Shown: one piece after another, positions 25,670-34,474 of the stretch
How positions within the stretch are numbered: position 1 is the first letter of the stretch
Layout: each line of letters opens with the position of its first letter
Assembly (NCBI GenBank): GCA_022824685.1
Contig: JAJDZJ010000041.1
Coordinates: 1-42,892 of the forward strand
Length of the DNA: 42,892 bases
Origin: Caldilineaceae bacterium
GTDB taxonomy: Bacteria; Chloroflexota; Anaerolineae; Caldilineales; Caldilineaceae
Reading direction: 5' to 3'
Notes under the pieces: generated by a model
The model's input: the letters and a program-made list of their open reading frames with translations, nothing else
Told to the model about the DNA's origin: nothing
Databases searched by the model: none
Program-made: the position numbers and the translations under genes

Positions 25670-26126
25670 CTCTCCTCCTCCGGTTCAATGTACAATCCAA
25701 CACTTGACCTTACACGATCCCTCCAGCGCGCACGCCGCACTCACCCTGTCCCAGGCCATCCGCACCGCCCCAATTATAGCCCCTACCTCTCCCTCCCCGG
25801 AATCCCCCTCCCGCAAAAACGTGCCCCGCCGGCGAAATGTGTCCATTGGCCAAGGCTGTCCTGCCCAACGCGTTCCGCCAATGCCCGAATGGCGACGCCC
25901 CGCCAACCCTACCGCCCCCCCTTCGATCCACCGTGCGCCCGCCCCGCGGCGTATGCCTAACCCCTGGCCCCTGCCGTTCGCCCTGCCGTTCCCCCCTATG
26001 GTAAAATCTCTCCAAATTCATCCGTTCCATACCGTCCCCCTGCCAGGACTCGTTCTGTCCCAGGGGACAGCGGGCCCAGACAGCCGCGCCGTATCGGGCC
26101 GTCTCTATCAGGTCAGGAATACCCGT
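25670..26126. other. Divergent intergenic region upstream of the S41 protease gene
   Basis: About 460 bases of C-rich sequence. The protease frame stays open upstream to 25704, but that part encodes a Pro/Ser/Arg-rich, unstructured-looking stretch with no start support, so I treat it as noncoding. TAAAAT at about 26001-26006 could be a -10 box; no matching -35 is clear. Confidence 0.5.
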
Positions 26127-27422
26127 ATGGCCAATGATGTTGAACCGACAGCGCTGACCAGGCTCAGTCTTGGCAAACAGAGTGCCTCCCGCCAAAATCT
26201 GCGCCTCACCGTCGTCGCAGTCGTCGTCATCGCCGCGCTCATATTCTTTGCCGGCTCCGGCCTCGGCTTCGCGCTGGGCCGCTTGAGCAGCGGCGGCGAC
26301 ACGCCCGCGCCCCCGGCCGTCGCCGCCGAAACCGACCGCGCCCTCGCCCCCGAAGACCTCGGCATCTTCTGGGAAGCCATGGAGCTCCTCGAAGAAGACT
26401 TCTACGGCGAGCTGCCCGCGCCCAGCGAACGCAGCTACGGAGCCATCCGCGGCGTCGTTGATACCCTCGATGACCAGAACACCGGCTTTCTCACGCCCGC
26501 CGAAGCTACCAGTTTCATGGAAAGCATCGAGGGAAGCTTCGAAGGCATCGGAGCCCTCGTAGAATGGGCCGAAGAAGAAGGCGCGGTGCGCATCATCGAA
26601 CCCTTTGAAGACCAACCGGCCTGGAACGCCGGCATTCGCCGCGGCGACCTGATCATCGCGATCAACGGCCAGGATGTGGCAGAGCTGGCCAACCTCAACG
26701 AAGCCATCAACAGGATCAAGGGCCCTAAAGGCACCGAAGTCAACCTCACCGTCCGCCGCGACGGGCTCGACGACCCCCTCGAGTTCCCCGTCACACGCGA
26801 CCTTATCGATATCCCCATCGTCAAAAGCGACCGGTACGGCGACGCCGACCAGTTCGCCTACGTCGCCCTCAAACGCTTCTCCTCCGACGCCGGAGCCAAG
26901 CTGCGCAACGAGCTCGATGCGCTCCTGACAAACGACACCGAGGGCCTCATCTTCGACCTGCGCGGCAACCCGGGCGGCCTCCTGCGCGAAGCCATTCGAG
27001 TGACCAGTATCTTCCTCGAAGACGAGCGCGTCCTAATTGAACGCTTCTCTGACGGCAGCGAAGAAATCTACAATACCGAAGGCAATGCCCTCGTACCCGA
27101 TGACCTGCCCATCGTCGTACTCGTCAACAAAGGCAGCGCCAGCGCCAGCGAAATCGTCGCCGGCGCCCTTCAGGACGTTGAACGCGCCACCCTGATCGGC
27201 GAAACAACCTTTGGCAAAGGCAGCGTGCAACTGCCCCATACCCTCAGCGACGATAGCCTTCTGCGCGTCACCATCGCCCTCTGGTATACGCCGGCCGACC
27301 GCTCCATCGACGATACAGGCCTCGAACCGGATATCGTGATCGAGCGCACCAACGAGCAGATTGAAAACGAAGAAGACCCCCAGATTGATCGGGCGATCGA
27401 ACTGCTCACCAGCGGCGACTGA
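26127..27422 (+). CDS. S41-family C-terminal processing protease
   Basis: 431 residues. One membrane segment (VVAVVVIAALIFFAGSGLGF, about 29-48) anchors it; the rest is outside. A PDZ domain (about 135-225, AGIRRGDLIIAINGQDVAE) is followed by the catalytic part: FDLRGNPGGLL, Ser339 in NKGSASASEIVAGAL and Lys364 in GETTFGKGSVQ, with the Ser-Lys spacing of 25 seen in CtpA proteases. ATG 26127 has AGGAA upstream and begins a normal N-terminus; the frame is open 141 codons further. smpB follows after 51 bases, and the rRNA methyltransferase after that. Confidence 0.9.
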   Translation: MANDVEPTALTRLSLGKQSASRQNLRLTVVAVVVIAALIFFAGSGLGFALGRLSSGGDTPAPPAVAAETDRALAPEDLGIFWEAMELLEEDFYGELPAPSERSYGAIRGVVDTLDDQNTGFLTPAEATSFMESIEGSFEGIGALVEWAEEEGAVRIIEPFEDQPAWNAGIRRGDLIIAINGQDVAELANLNEAINRIKGPKGTEVNLTVRRDGLDDPLEFPVTRDLIDIPIVKSDRYGDADQFAYVALKRFSSDAGAKLRNELDALLTNDTEGLIFDLRGNPGGLLREAIRVTSIFLEDERVLIERFSDGSEEIYNTEGNALVPDDLPIVVLVNKGSASASEIVAGALQDVERATLIGETTFGKGSVQLPHTLSDDSLLRVTIALWYTPADRSIDDTGLEPDIVIERTNEQIENEEDPQIDRAIELLTSGD

Positions 27423-27473
27423 ACGAGACGCCCGCCTCCCGACAGCCTGAGATAGACTCATCGAGAACTGACA

Positions 27474-27971
27474 TTGGCCAAAAAGAAGAAGAATGAACGG
27501 ACCGCTCCCACCGGTCCCCGCACCGTCGCCACAAATCGCAAAGCCCGCCACGACTACTTCATCGAAGAAACCTTCGAGGCCGGCCTCGCCCTCACCGGCA
27601 CCGAAATCAAGTCGGTGCGCGCCGGCTCTGTAAACCTGCGTGAAGGCTTCGTCCTCGTCCGCGATGGCGAAGCCTGGCTCATGGGCGTACATATCGCCCA
27701 ATACCGGCACGGCAATCGCGCCAACCACCAGGAAACCCGCTCTCGCAAACTCCTCCTCCACCGGCGCCAGATCGATCACCTGCACGCACGCGCCACCCAG
27801 CGCAACTGGACCATCGTGCCCCTCCGCATGTACATCAACGACGCCGGCCTCGCCAAAGTCCAGATCGCCCTCGTGCGCGGCAAGCGCCAGTACGACAAAC
27901 GCCAGTCCGTCGCCAGACGCGACGCCGAAAGAGACGTCAACCGCGCCCTCAAACAGCAGTTCAGCGGCTAA
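27474..27971 (+). CDS. smpB: SsrA-binding protein
   Basis: 165-residue partner of tmRNA in trans-translation, rescuing stalled ribosomes. Signature motifs: NRKARHDYFIEETFEAGLAL, GTEIKSVRAGSVNLREGFV, RKLLLHRRQI and the basic C-terminal tail. Start is TTG 27474; the ribosome binding site is weak (GAGAA). No ssrA gene was recognised in the window. Confidence 0.95.
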   Translation: MAKKKKNERTAPTGPRTVATNRKARHDYFIEETFEAGLALTGTEIKSVRAGSVNLREGFVLVRDGEAWLMGVHIAQYRHGNRANHQETRSRKLLLHRRQIDHLHARATQRNWTIVPLRMYINDAGLAKVQIALVRGKRQYDKRQSVARRDAERDVNRALKQQFSG

Positions 27972-28040
27972 CGTCTGGGTCCGGTTACAAGCCGCCCCCG
28001 CGCCGCGCCGGCCGCCAACGACGCCATCCTGACAAGCGCA

Positions 28041-28898
28041 ATGAATACCGCCCCGCAGCAGCCCGACGACCAGCTTGATCAGGCCCTCGCCGCCCTTCTC
28101 TCGGCCCGCAAATATCGCAGCGTACACCCCGGCCTCGCACGGGCCATCGCTTCCGCCGAGCTGGCCAAAGGCCGCTCCGTCAAAGAGGCCGTCAAGGCCG
28201 CCAAGAACCGGATGCACCAGAGCGCCGCCGCCTACATCCGTCGCAACCTGAACTACGACGACGCAATCCGCCAGCTGCAATCAGCCCTCGACTCCCCCTC
28301 TCGCGCCCACGGCCCCGGCCCGCCCCGCGATGCCCAACCCGTGCTCGCCCTCCTCCGCCGCCTTATGGCCGCCCACGCCTCCACCCACGAAAGGCTGCCC
28401 CTGCTCGATACCCTCTATTCCCAGCTCTTCCAGCGGCTTCCCCCCGTTCACTCCGTCCTCGACATCGCCTGCGGCCTCCACCCCCTGGCCCGTCCCTGGA
28501 TGCCCCTCCCTCCCGACCTGCCCTACTTCGCCTGCGACATCTTCGCCGACCAGGCCGCCTTCCTCAACCGCTTCTTCAGCCTCATGGGCTATGCAGGCTC
28601 CGTCGAACAGCGCAACGCCCTCGATGACATGCGCGCCCCCTCAGCCGACGTCGCCTTCCTCCTCAAAACCCTCCCCTGCCTCGAACAGATCCAGACCGGC
28701 GCCGCCCAACGCCTCCTCCACCAGATTGACGCCCCCATCCTCATCGTCTCCTTCCCCAACCACTCCCTTGCCGGCCGCAAACAAGGCATGGCCCAACACC
28801 ACACCGCCGCCTTCCTCTCCCAGATCAAAAAAGCCGGCTGGCAAGCCGACTCCCTCTCCTACCCCTCCGAACTCATCTACATCGTTCACAAATCCTGA
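28041..28898 (+). CDS. 16S rRNA (guanine-1405-N7)-methyltransferase, FmrO/ArmA/Rmt family
   Basis: 285 residues. The N-terminal helical rRNA-binding part has SARKYRSVHPGLARAIASAE and KEAVKAAKNRMHQSAAAYI. The SAM domain has HERLPLLDTLY (117-125), DIACGLHPLARPW (141-153, the SAM motif), YFACDIF, ADVAFLLKTLPCLEQ (202-216) and IVSFPNHSLAGRKQGM. These are the signature positions of the G1405 methyltransferases which protect actinomycete producers and, as ArmA and Rmt enzymes, give high-level resistance to 4,6-disubstituted 2-deoxystreptamines such as gentamicin. Length matches. It is 69 bases after smpB in what appears to be a housekeeping operon, without mobile-element genes beside it. Activity in this host is not proven by sequence. 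Confidence 0.88.
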   Translation: MNTAPQQPDDQLDQALAALLSARKYRSVHPGLARAIASAELAKGRSVKEAVKAAKNRMHQSAAAYIRRNLNYDDAIRQLQSALDSPSRAHGPGPPRDAQPVLALLRRLMAAHASTHERLPLLDTLYSQLFQRLPPVHSVLDIACGLHPLARPWMPLPPDLPYFACDIFADQAAFLNRFFSLMGYAGSVEQRNALDDMRAPSADVAFLLKTLPCLEQIQTGAAQRLLHQIDAPILIVSFPNHSLAGRKQGMAQHHTAAFLSQIKKAGWQADSLSYPSELIYIVHKS

Positions 28899-28929
28899 CG
28901 CTCCCCTTTGGCCCCCCGCCCCCGCCGCT

Positions 28930-29577
28930 CTATCCGCTGACTTTCCAATACAAATACCGGCTTGTCGCCGACACAATCACAAACCCCACCTTTTGCAGCA
29001 CCCGCATCGACGCCACATTCATGTTCGCAGTCTCCGCGATCACCGCCTCTACCCCGTCCTCACCTAACGCCCAGCGCACCATCTCCCCAACCGCCTCCGT
29101 CGCCAGACCCCGATTGTGATAAAATGGGTCGAAACCGTACCCAATCTCCACCGAATAGTCCCGGTCCGGCGGCCCCTTGAAGGCCAGGCTTCCGACGATC
29201 CGCCGCTCCCCCTTTAACACCGCCACCCACTGGCAATGCCAGCGCGCATGATGCGGCCGCCGCCGCATATGACTGATCGCCCGCGAAACGATCGGCCGCA
29301 GCTCGTCCTCCAGCCGCTGCCCGCTCGCTGCCAGACCCAACGTCTGCTCCAACCGCGCAAAACTGTCCCGCTGCCAGCGCATCTGCTGCACCGTCAACGC
29401 GATGATCGTCATTCGCGGCGTATCCAAGCGCTTCACCGCTGATTCACCTGGCTCGCCTCTCTCGCCAGCCTCAAGCAAGGGCGGTCCACTGTTGCCGCGC
29501 GTTCCCGGCAGCCCGCCTTCGCGCCGGCGCCCCCTACCCAATATCCTGTACAATCGGTCGACGATTCTTCGGTCCAT
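28930..29577 (-). CDS. GNAT-family N-acetyltransferase (RimJ/RimL type)
   Basis: About 215 residues; the domain begins at RLDTPRMTIIALT (the RL-x-PR motif of the RimL group) and includes EIGYGFDPFYHNRGLATEAV for acetyl-CoA binding and NMNVASMRVLQKVGF. The start is uncertain: ATG 29577 overlaps the upstream MaoC gene by 44 bases, GTG 29436 begins just before the domain, and the frame is open to 29628. Substrate could be a protein N-terminus, a small molecule or an antibiotic. It is convergent with the 16S methyltransferase gene, 31 bases away. Confidence 0.8.
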   Translation of the reverse strand: MDRRIVDRLYRILGRGRRREGGLPGTRGNSGPPLLEAGERGEPGESAVKRLDTPRMTIIALTVQQMRWQRDSFARLEQTLGLAASGQRLEDELRPIVSRAISHMRRRPHHARWHCQWVAVLKGERRIVGSLAFKGPPDRDYSVEIGYGFDPFYHNRGLATEAVGEMVRWALGEDGVEAVIAETANMNVASMRVLQKVGFVIVSATSRYLYWKVSG

Positions 29578-30037
29578 GGCCGCGCCTGTAGACAAGTAAA
29601 GTGCGCTTAAACTCGATGACAACTGCACCGTCCTGGTTGAATCCTACCGTGCGGACGGTGACAATGCCCTGATGCGCGCGACTCCCCGACGGCCGCAAAT
29701 GCAGCACCTCGCTCTGCGCATAGATCGTGTCGCCCTCAAACACCGGCGCCGTCAATCGCACCTCGTCCCAGCCGAGATTGACCGCATTCCGCGAAATGTC
29801 CGCCACAGACAGCCCCGTCACCAACGCCAGCGTAAACGTCGAATCAACCAGCGGACGCCCCCACTCCGTCTGGCTCGCATAGTGGGCGTCAAAATGAATT
29901 GGGTTCGCGTTCACCGTCAGCAGCGTAAACCAGACATTGTCCGCCGCCAGCACCGTCCGCCCCAAACTGTGCTCAAAAACGTCGCCCACGCTGAAATCCT
30001 CAAAGAATCGCCCCTGGCTATCTGACTGTGTGGACAT
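29534..30037 (-). CDS. MaoC-like (R)-enoyl-CoA hydratase
   Basis: 167-residue hot-dog-fold hydratase. Features are GRFFEDFSVGDVFEH, the catalytic-loop motif NANPIHFDAHYA (His48, Asp50), GRPLVDSTFTLALVTGLSV and VFEGDTIYAQSEVL. It belongs to the single-domain group commonly linked with CoA-transferase genes. It lies 51 bases after the CaiB-type gene and very likely adds water to an unsaturated acyl-CoA formed by the dehydrogenase in the same operon. Confidence 0.88.
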   Translation of the reverse strand: MSTQSDSQGRFFEDFSVGDVFEHSLGRTVLAADNVWFTLLTVNANPIHFDAHYASQTEWGRPLVDSTFTLALVTGLSVADISRNAVNLGWDEVRLTAPVFEGDTIYAQSEVLHLRPSGSRAHQGIVTVRTVGFNQDGAVVIEFKRTLLVYRRGHGPKNRRPIVQDIG

Positions 30038-30088
30038 TTCAGATCCCTTTCTACGCGCAGGCAGAGAACCCAGACCCGCTGTTCTCCA

Positions 30089-31267
30089 TCATACAACGCC
30101 ATCCCGCTTCAACTGCTCCACTGCTTCCAACCCATAGCCCAACTCCGTCAGCAGCGCCCGGGTATGCTCCCCGGTTGCCGGGATCGGGTCAAATCGAGGC
30201 GGCCATTCGTCGCTCGTCGTCGCCGGATGCAACGCAGGCAGCGTCCCCACCGGTGACTCCACCTCCCCGATCCGCCCCCGCGCCTGCAGTTGCGGATGCT
30301 CCCAAAATGCCTCCATGTCTCGCAACTGAGCGTGAGCGATCTGCGCCTCCTCCATCCGAGACTCGACCTCCGCCGCCGAAAAGTCCGCAAAGATAGACTC
30401 CAGCTCCCGTCGCAGCGCCTCCTTGTTCTGAAACCGCCGCGTATTGTCGACAAAACGCGCGTCCCCCGCAAACTCCGGCCTCTGCAGCACCACTGTGCAG
30501 AACTGCTCCCACTCCCGCTGGCTCTGTATCGAGAACAAAACCGTGCGCCCGTCTCCCGTCGCATACGGGCCATACGGCGCAATCGACGCATGGTTGGCCC
30601 CGTTGCGGGTCAAACGCTCTCCTCCCAACGCGAAATAGGCCGGAAAGCCCATCCAGTCGCACAGCCCGTCAAACAGCGAGACCTGCAGCACGCATCCCCT
30701 GCCGCTCCGCTCCCGCTGCAGCAGCCCCGCCAGGATGCTGCTGTACGCGTACATCCCACCCGCCAAATCCGCCACCGGAATCCCGGTCTTGGCTGCCTCC
30801 TCCTCTGTGCCCGTCACCGACACCACACCCGTCTCCGCCTGGATGAGGAGATCATACGCCTTCTTGTCCCGGTATGGCCCGTCAGCCCCATACCCGCTTA
30901 CATGGCATACAATCAGATCCGGGTAGTCGGCCTGCAGCCGGTCATCGTCAAACCCAAGCCGCCCCACCGCCCCCGGAGCCAGGTTCTGCACGAATACATC
31001 CGCCCGCTCCAGCAACTTCGCCAGGACCTCTTTGCCCTCCGCCGTCTTCAAATCCAGCGTAATCGACTCCTTCGAGCGGTTTGCCCACGCAAAGTGGCTG
31101 CAAAGACCCCCCGCCGCCTTATCATAGTGGCGCGCAAAATCCCCGGCGCCCGGCCTTTCAACCTTTATCACCCGCGCCCCCAAATCCGCCAGATGCCGAG
31201 TCGCCAGCGGAGCCGCAATCGCCTGCTCCAACGAAACAACTGTAGTCTGCGACAATGGCAAACCCAT
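30089..31267 (-). CDS. CaiB/BaiF family (class III) CoA-transferase
   Basis: About 392 residues. The N-terminus LPLSQTTVVSLEQAIAAPLA and ADLGARVIKVERPGAGDFAR are family hallmarks. The catalytic aspartate is probably Asp167 in TGIPVADLAGG. Start chosen at ATG 31267 because homologues begin there; ATG 31288 is close, and the ATG at 31372 overlaps the dehydrogenase stop as ATGA but would add 35 atypical residues. It should move CoA between carboxylic acids, activating the operon substrate without ATP. Donor and acceptor are unknown. Confidence 0.88.
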   Translation of the reverse strand: MGLPLSQTTVVSLEQAIAAPLATRHLADLGARVIKVERPGAGDFARHYDKAAGGLCSHFAWANRSKESITLDLKTAEGKEVLAKLLERADVFVQNLAPGAVGRLGFDDDRLQADYPDLIVCHVSGYGADGPYRDKKAYDLLIQAETGVVSVTGTEEEAAKTGIPVADLAGGMYAYSSILAGLLQRERSGRGCVLQVSLFDGLCDWMGFPAYFALGGERLTRNGANHASIAPYGPYATGDGRTVLFSIQSQREWEQFCTVVLQRPEFAGDARFVDNTRRFQNKEALRRELESIFADFSAAEVESRMEEAQIAHAQLRDMEAFWEHPQLQARGRIGEVESPVGTLPALHPATTSDEWPPRFDPIPATGEHTRALLTELGYGLEAVEQLKRDGVV

Positions 31268-31368
31268 CCCACCATCAACCGTCGCCATAGCCAACGCCCC
31301 CCCATACCCAGTAAAAAACGCCACTCCAACTGCTCCCCGCCGTTCCCCTGCCGTTCCCACTGCCAGCA

Positions 31369-32547
31369 TCAATATGATCGCGGCAATCCCAACACATGCT
31401 GCGCCAAATAAGACAACACCAGATTATTCGCCACCGGCGCTATCTGGTACAACTTCGCCTCGCGAAACTTCCTCTCCACATCGTGCTCTCTCGCAAAGCC
31501 GAATCCGCCGAGCGTCTGCAGGCACACATTCGCCGCCTCCCACGCCGCATCCGCAGCCAGCATCTTCGCCATATTCGCCTCCGCCCCGGAAGGCAGCCCG
31601 CTGTCAAACAACCGCGCCGCCTCCCAACGCATCAGATCGGCCGCCCGCAAACTCGCGTACACCTGCGCAATCGGAAACTGTACACCCTGATTCTGCCCTA
31701 TCGGCCGGTCAAAAACCACCCGCTCGTTCGCATACGCCACCGACCGCTCAACAAACCAGCCTCCATCGCCAATCGACTCGGCCGCAATCAAAATTCGTTC
31801 CGCATTCATCCCGTCCAGAATATACCGGAACCCTTTTCCCTCCTCGCCGATGCGGTTCGCCGCCGGCACGCGCAGCCCGTCGAAAAACATCTCAGTCGTA
31901 TGATGATTGATCATCGTTTCCAGCGGTCGTATCGTCAACACCTGCTCATCCGCGCCCCGTAGATCCACCAGAAACAGCGACAGCCCCTCCGTCCGTCTCC
32001 GCGTCGCCTCCAGTGGCGTCGTACGCGCCAGCAGCAGCATCAAATCCGAATGTTCCGCCCGGCTCGTCCAGATCTTCTGCCCCGTGATCACATATTCACA
32101 GCCTTCCCGCTCCGCCCGCGTCTGAATCCTCGTCGTATCCGAACCCGCCGTCGGCTCCGTAACGCCGAACGCCTGCAGCCGCAGCTTCCCGTCCGCCAGC
32201 GGCGGCAGCCACCGCTCCTTCTGCTCCGCCGACCCATGCCGCGCCAGCGCTCCCATCACATACATCTGCGCATGGCAAACACCCGCGTTTCCTCCGCTCC
32301 GGTTCACCTCCTCCAGGATCACCGAAGCCTCCGCAACCGTCGCGCCCCCGCCCCCATATTCCTCCGGAATCAGCGCGGCCAAAAACCCCGCCTCCGTCAT
32401 CGCCTCCACAAACTCGACTGGATATCCCCGCTCCCCATCCAGCCGCCGCCAATACGCACTCGGAAAACGCGCGCACAGCTGTCTTACCCCGCGCCGCAGC
32501 TGGGAGTAGCGTTCGCTCGTATCAAGTTCAATCTGGTAAAGTGACAT
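31369..32547 (-). CDS. Acyl-CoA dehydrogenase
   Basis: 392-residue FAD enzyme. Motifs are ALIPEEYGGGGATVAEA, FGVTEPTAGSDTT, ITGQKIWTSRAEHSDLMLLL and the C-terminal TLGGFGFAREHDVERKFREA. The usual catalytic Glu of medium-chain enzymes (YEGTS after the RD-AKIYQI motif) is absent: here the sequence reads YQIAPVANN. A Glu is present in LDGMNAERILIAAE, at the position used by isovaleryl-CoA dehydrogenase. This suggests a branched or dicarboxylic acyl-CoA substrate. Overlaps the long CoA-transferase frame by four bases. Confidence 0.88.
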   Translation of the reverse strand: MSLYQIELDTSERYSQLRRGVRQLCARFPSAYWRRLDGERGYPVEFVEAMTEAGFLAALIPEEYGGGGATVAEASVILEEVNRSGGNAGVCHAQMYVMGALARHGSAEQKERWLPPLADGKLRLQAFGVTEPTAGSDTTRIQTRAEREGCEYVITGQKIWTSRAEHSDLMLLLARTTPLEATRRRTEGLSLFLVDLRGADEQVLTIRPLETMINHHTTEMFFDGLRVPAANRIGEEGKGFRYILDGMNAERILIAAESIGDGGWFVERSVAYANERVVFDRPIGQNQGVQFPIAQVYASLRAADLMRWEAARLFDSGLPSGAEANMAKMLAADAAWEAANVCLQTLGGFGFAREHDVERKFREAKLYQIAPVANNLVLSYLAQHVLGLPRSY

Positions 32548-32598
32548 CAGTCGTATACCGTGTGGCAGGGGTCAGCCGAATCGGCAACTCTGCGCGCC

Positions 32599-32657
32599 CG
32601 AATCCCGTAAATCCAATCATCCCGCAAATCCTGATTCCCCCAGTCCCCCAAATCCTA
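32599..32657. repeat. Degenerate intergenic repeat, copy A
   Basis: Begins cgaatcccgtaaatcc, continues through caaatcctgattcccc to ccaaatcctac. It aligns along its length with 34321-34394, apart from a short insertion there. It fills the spacer between the acyl-CoA synthetase stop and the dehydrogenase start. Confidence 0.65.
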
Positions 32658-32658
32658 C

Positions 32659-34185
32659 CTAGACGAGCCTGTGCTTCTGCACCTTCCCCATCGCATTCCG
32701 CGGCAGTTCCCTCACAAACCGCAGCCGCCTCGGCAACTTATACGAAGCCAGTTGCCCCCGGCAATAACGCTCCAGCTCCGTCTCATCAATCGCCCCGCTG
32801 CAAACCAGGTACGCCACCGGCGCCTCGCCCCACTCAGCGTCCGGCTCTCCCACCACCGCCGCCTCCTCGATACCGGGAAACGTCGTCAGCATCTCCTCCA
32901 CCTCGCGCGGATAGATATTCAGCCCGCCCGAAATGATCAGCTCATGGCTCCGCCCTAGCAGCGTCACATACCCCGTCTGCGGGTCCATGCGCGCCAGGTC
33001 CCCCGTCAAAAACCAGCGATTCCCCAGCTCGTCATGCACAAAACTCTCCGCCGTCTTCTGCGGCGCCCGCCAGTACTCGTCGAACACATTGCTCCCCCGC
33101 AGCAGCAGCTCGCCCTCCTCCCCTGCCGGCAGATTCGCCCCCGCCGCGTCCACGATCCGGGCGAAGACACCCGGCAGCGGCGTACCCACCGTACCCGCCA
33201 CGCGCGGCCCAGCATAGGGATTGCTGAAATTCATGCCCGTCTCCGTCATCCCGTACCGCTCCAGAATGCGTTGACCCGTCAGCCTTTCAAACGTATTGTG
33301 AACTTCCGCCGGCAGCGGCGCGCTGCCTGAACAGAATAGTCGCATCCTTTCAAACCTCGGCGGCTCCTTCTCCTTCCCCAGCAGATCAACCAACCGCGCA
33401 TAGATCGTCGGCACCGCAAAAAACAGCGTTGCCCCGCCCGTCGACAGCGTCTCCACCGTCTCCTCTGCATCGAACGCCGTACGCAGACGCACCGTCGCCC
33501 CCATCGCCAGCGCGCAGTGCAGCCCTACCACCAGCCCGTGCGTATGAAAGAGGGGCAGCGGCAGCAGCAGCACATCGTCTGCCTGCCACGCCCACGCGCT
33601 CAGAAGCCCCGTCACCGTCGCCAGCACATGGTTATGGCTCAGCACAGCGCCCTTGCTCGTGCCCGTTGTACCGCTCGTGTACATAATCAACGCCGCGTCC
33701 TCCCCGCTTGCCATCGCACGCGACCCTTCGAGCCTCGCCTCCCCATCGGCCTCTTCCAACCAGCTCTCCGCCCGGTCCACAGACAGCACATTCAGTCCCG
33801 GCCCCACATCCGCGCCCAGGATCTCATCCACCACTGCCTGCTGCGCATCCTCAACCACCAGCAGCGCCGGTTCAGCGTCATTCAAAATGTGGCTCAACTC
33901 CCGCCGCCGGTAGCGCAAATTGATCGGAACCATCACCGCCCCTGCCTCCAGCGTCGCCAGATACGCGATCACGAACTCCGGCCGGTTGCACAGATAGAGC
34001 GCGACCCGGTCCCCCTTCCTCACCCCCATCCGCGCAAACGCCGCCGCCCACCTCTGCGCCTCCTGCTGCAGCGCCCTGAACGTTAAATTCCGTCGCCCCA
34101 GCCGTCCGCGTGAATCCTCAAACTCAACCGCCTTCTTCCCCGGCTCCCGCTCCCGCCCAATCGCAAAAAGATCCAATAAATTCAT
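32659..34185 (-). CDS. AMP-forming acyl-CoA synthetase (ANL superfamily)
   Basis: 508 residues. P-loop LIMYTSGTTGTSKGAVLSH, then LPLFHTHGLVVG, RYGMTETGMN, WFLTGDLARMD and the C-terminal hinge and catalytic lysine in LPRNAMGKVQKHRLV. The HTHGL and TETGM motifs are like malonyl-CoA synthetase (MatB) and related small-acid ligases, so a short dicarboxylic acid is a plausible substrate, but this is inference. It is the first gene of the minus-strand CoA-ester operon, 111 bases before the dehydrogenase. Confidence 0.88.
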   Translation of the reverse strand: MNLLDLFAIGREREPGKKAVEFEDSRGRLGRRNLTFRALQQEAQRWAAAFARMGVRKGDRVALYLCNRPEFVIAYLATLEAGAVMVPINLRYRRRELSHILNDAEPALLVVEDAQQAVVDEILGADVGPGLNVLSVDRAESWLEEADGEARLEGSRAMASGEDAALIMYTSGTTGTSKGAVLSHNHVLATVTGLLSAWAWQADDVLLLPLPLFHTHGLVVGLHCALAMGATVRLRTAFDAEETVETLSTGGATLFFAVPTIYARLVDLLGKEKEPPRFERMRLFCSGSAPLPAEVHNTFERLTGQRILERYGMTETGMNFSNPYAGPRVAGTVGTPLPGVFARIVDAAGANLPAGEEGELLLRGSNVFDEYWRAPQKTAESFVHDELGNRWFLTGDLARMDPQTGYVTLLGRSHELIISGGLNIYPREVEEMLTTFPGIEEAAVVGEPDAEWGEAPVAYLVCSGAIDETELERYCRGQLASYKLPRRLRFVRELPRNAMGKVQKHRLV

Positions 34186-34320
34186 ATCAACCTGTCCTCC
34201 CCAATTCAGTTCCCCCCGCCCCGGCTACTATATAAAACCTCCCCCACCTTTCGCAACCCCCCATCCCCCTATCCCCCCAATTCATCCCTGATCCTGCAGA
34301 TCCTGCCCTATCCCCACGCC

Positions 34321-34394
34321 CGAATCCCGAAAATCCCTCCATCCTCCAAGTCCTGATTCCCTCTTCCCCCCTCCATTCTCCCCCAAATCCTGAC
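34321..34394. repeat. Degenerate intergenic repeat, copy B
   Basis: Starts cgaatcccgaaaatcc and ends ccccaaatcctgac, with tcctgattccctc in the middle; closely related to 32599-32657. The surrounding spacer 34186-34474 is otherwise C-rich with the same atcctg-like words and no gene. Confidence 0.65.
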
Positions 34395-34430
34395 AAAGTG
34401 AAGCCGCCACCCATCCCGGGCCGCGGCGAC

Positions 34431-34454
34431 AAAAAAACGGGCCAGACCGGCCCG
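34431..34454 (-). terminator. Intrinsic terminator of the rplU-rpmA-rpmE-tdk operon
   Basis: Minus-strand reading: CGGGCC, loop GGTCT, GGCCCG, then a run of seven T (34437-34431). Located 20 bases after the tdk stop codon. Textbook Rho-independent structure. Confidence 0.9.
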
Positions 34455-34474
34455 CCCTCTCCAAAAAATATCTC

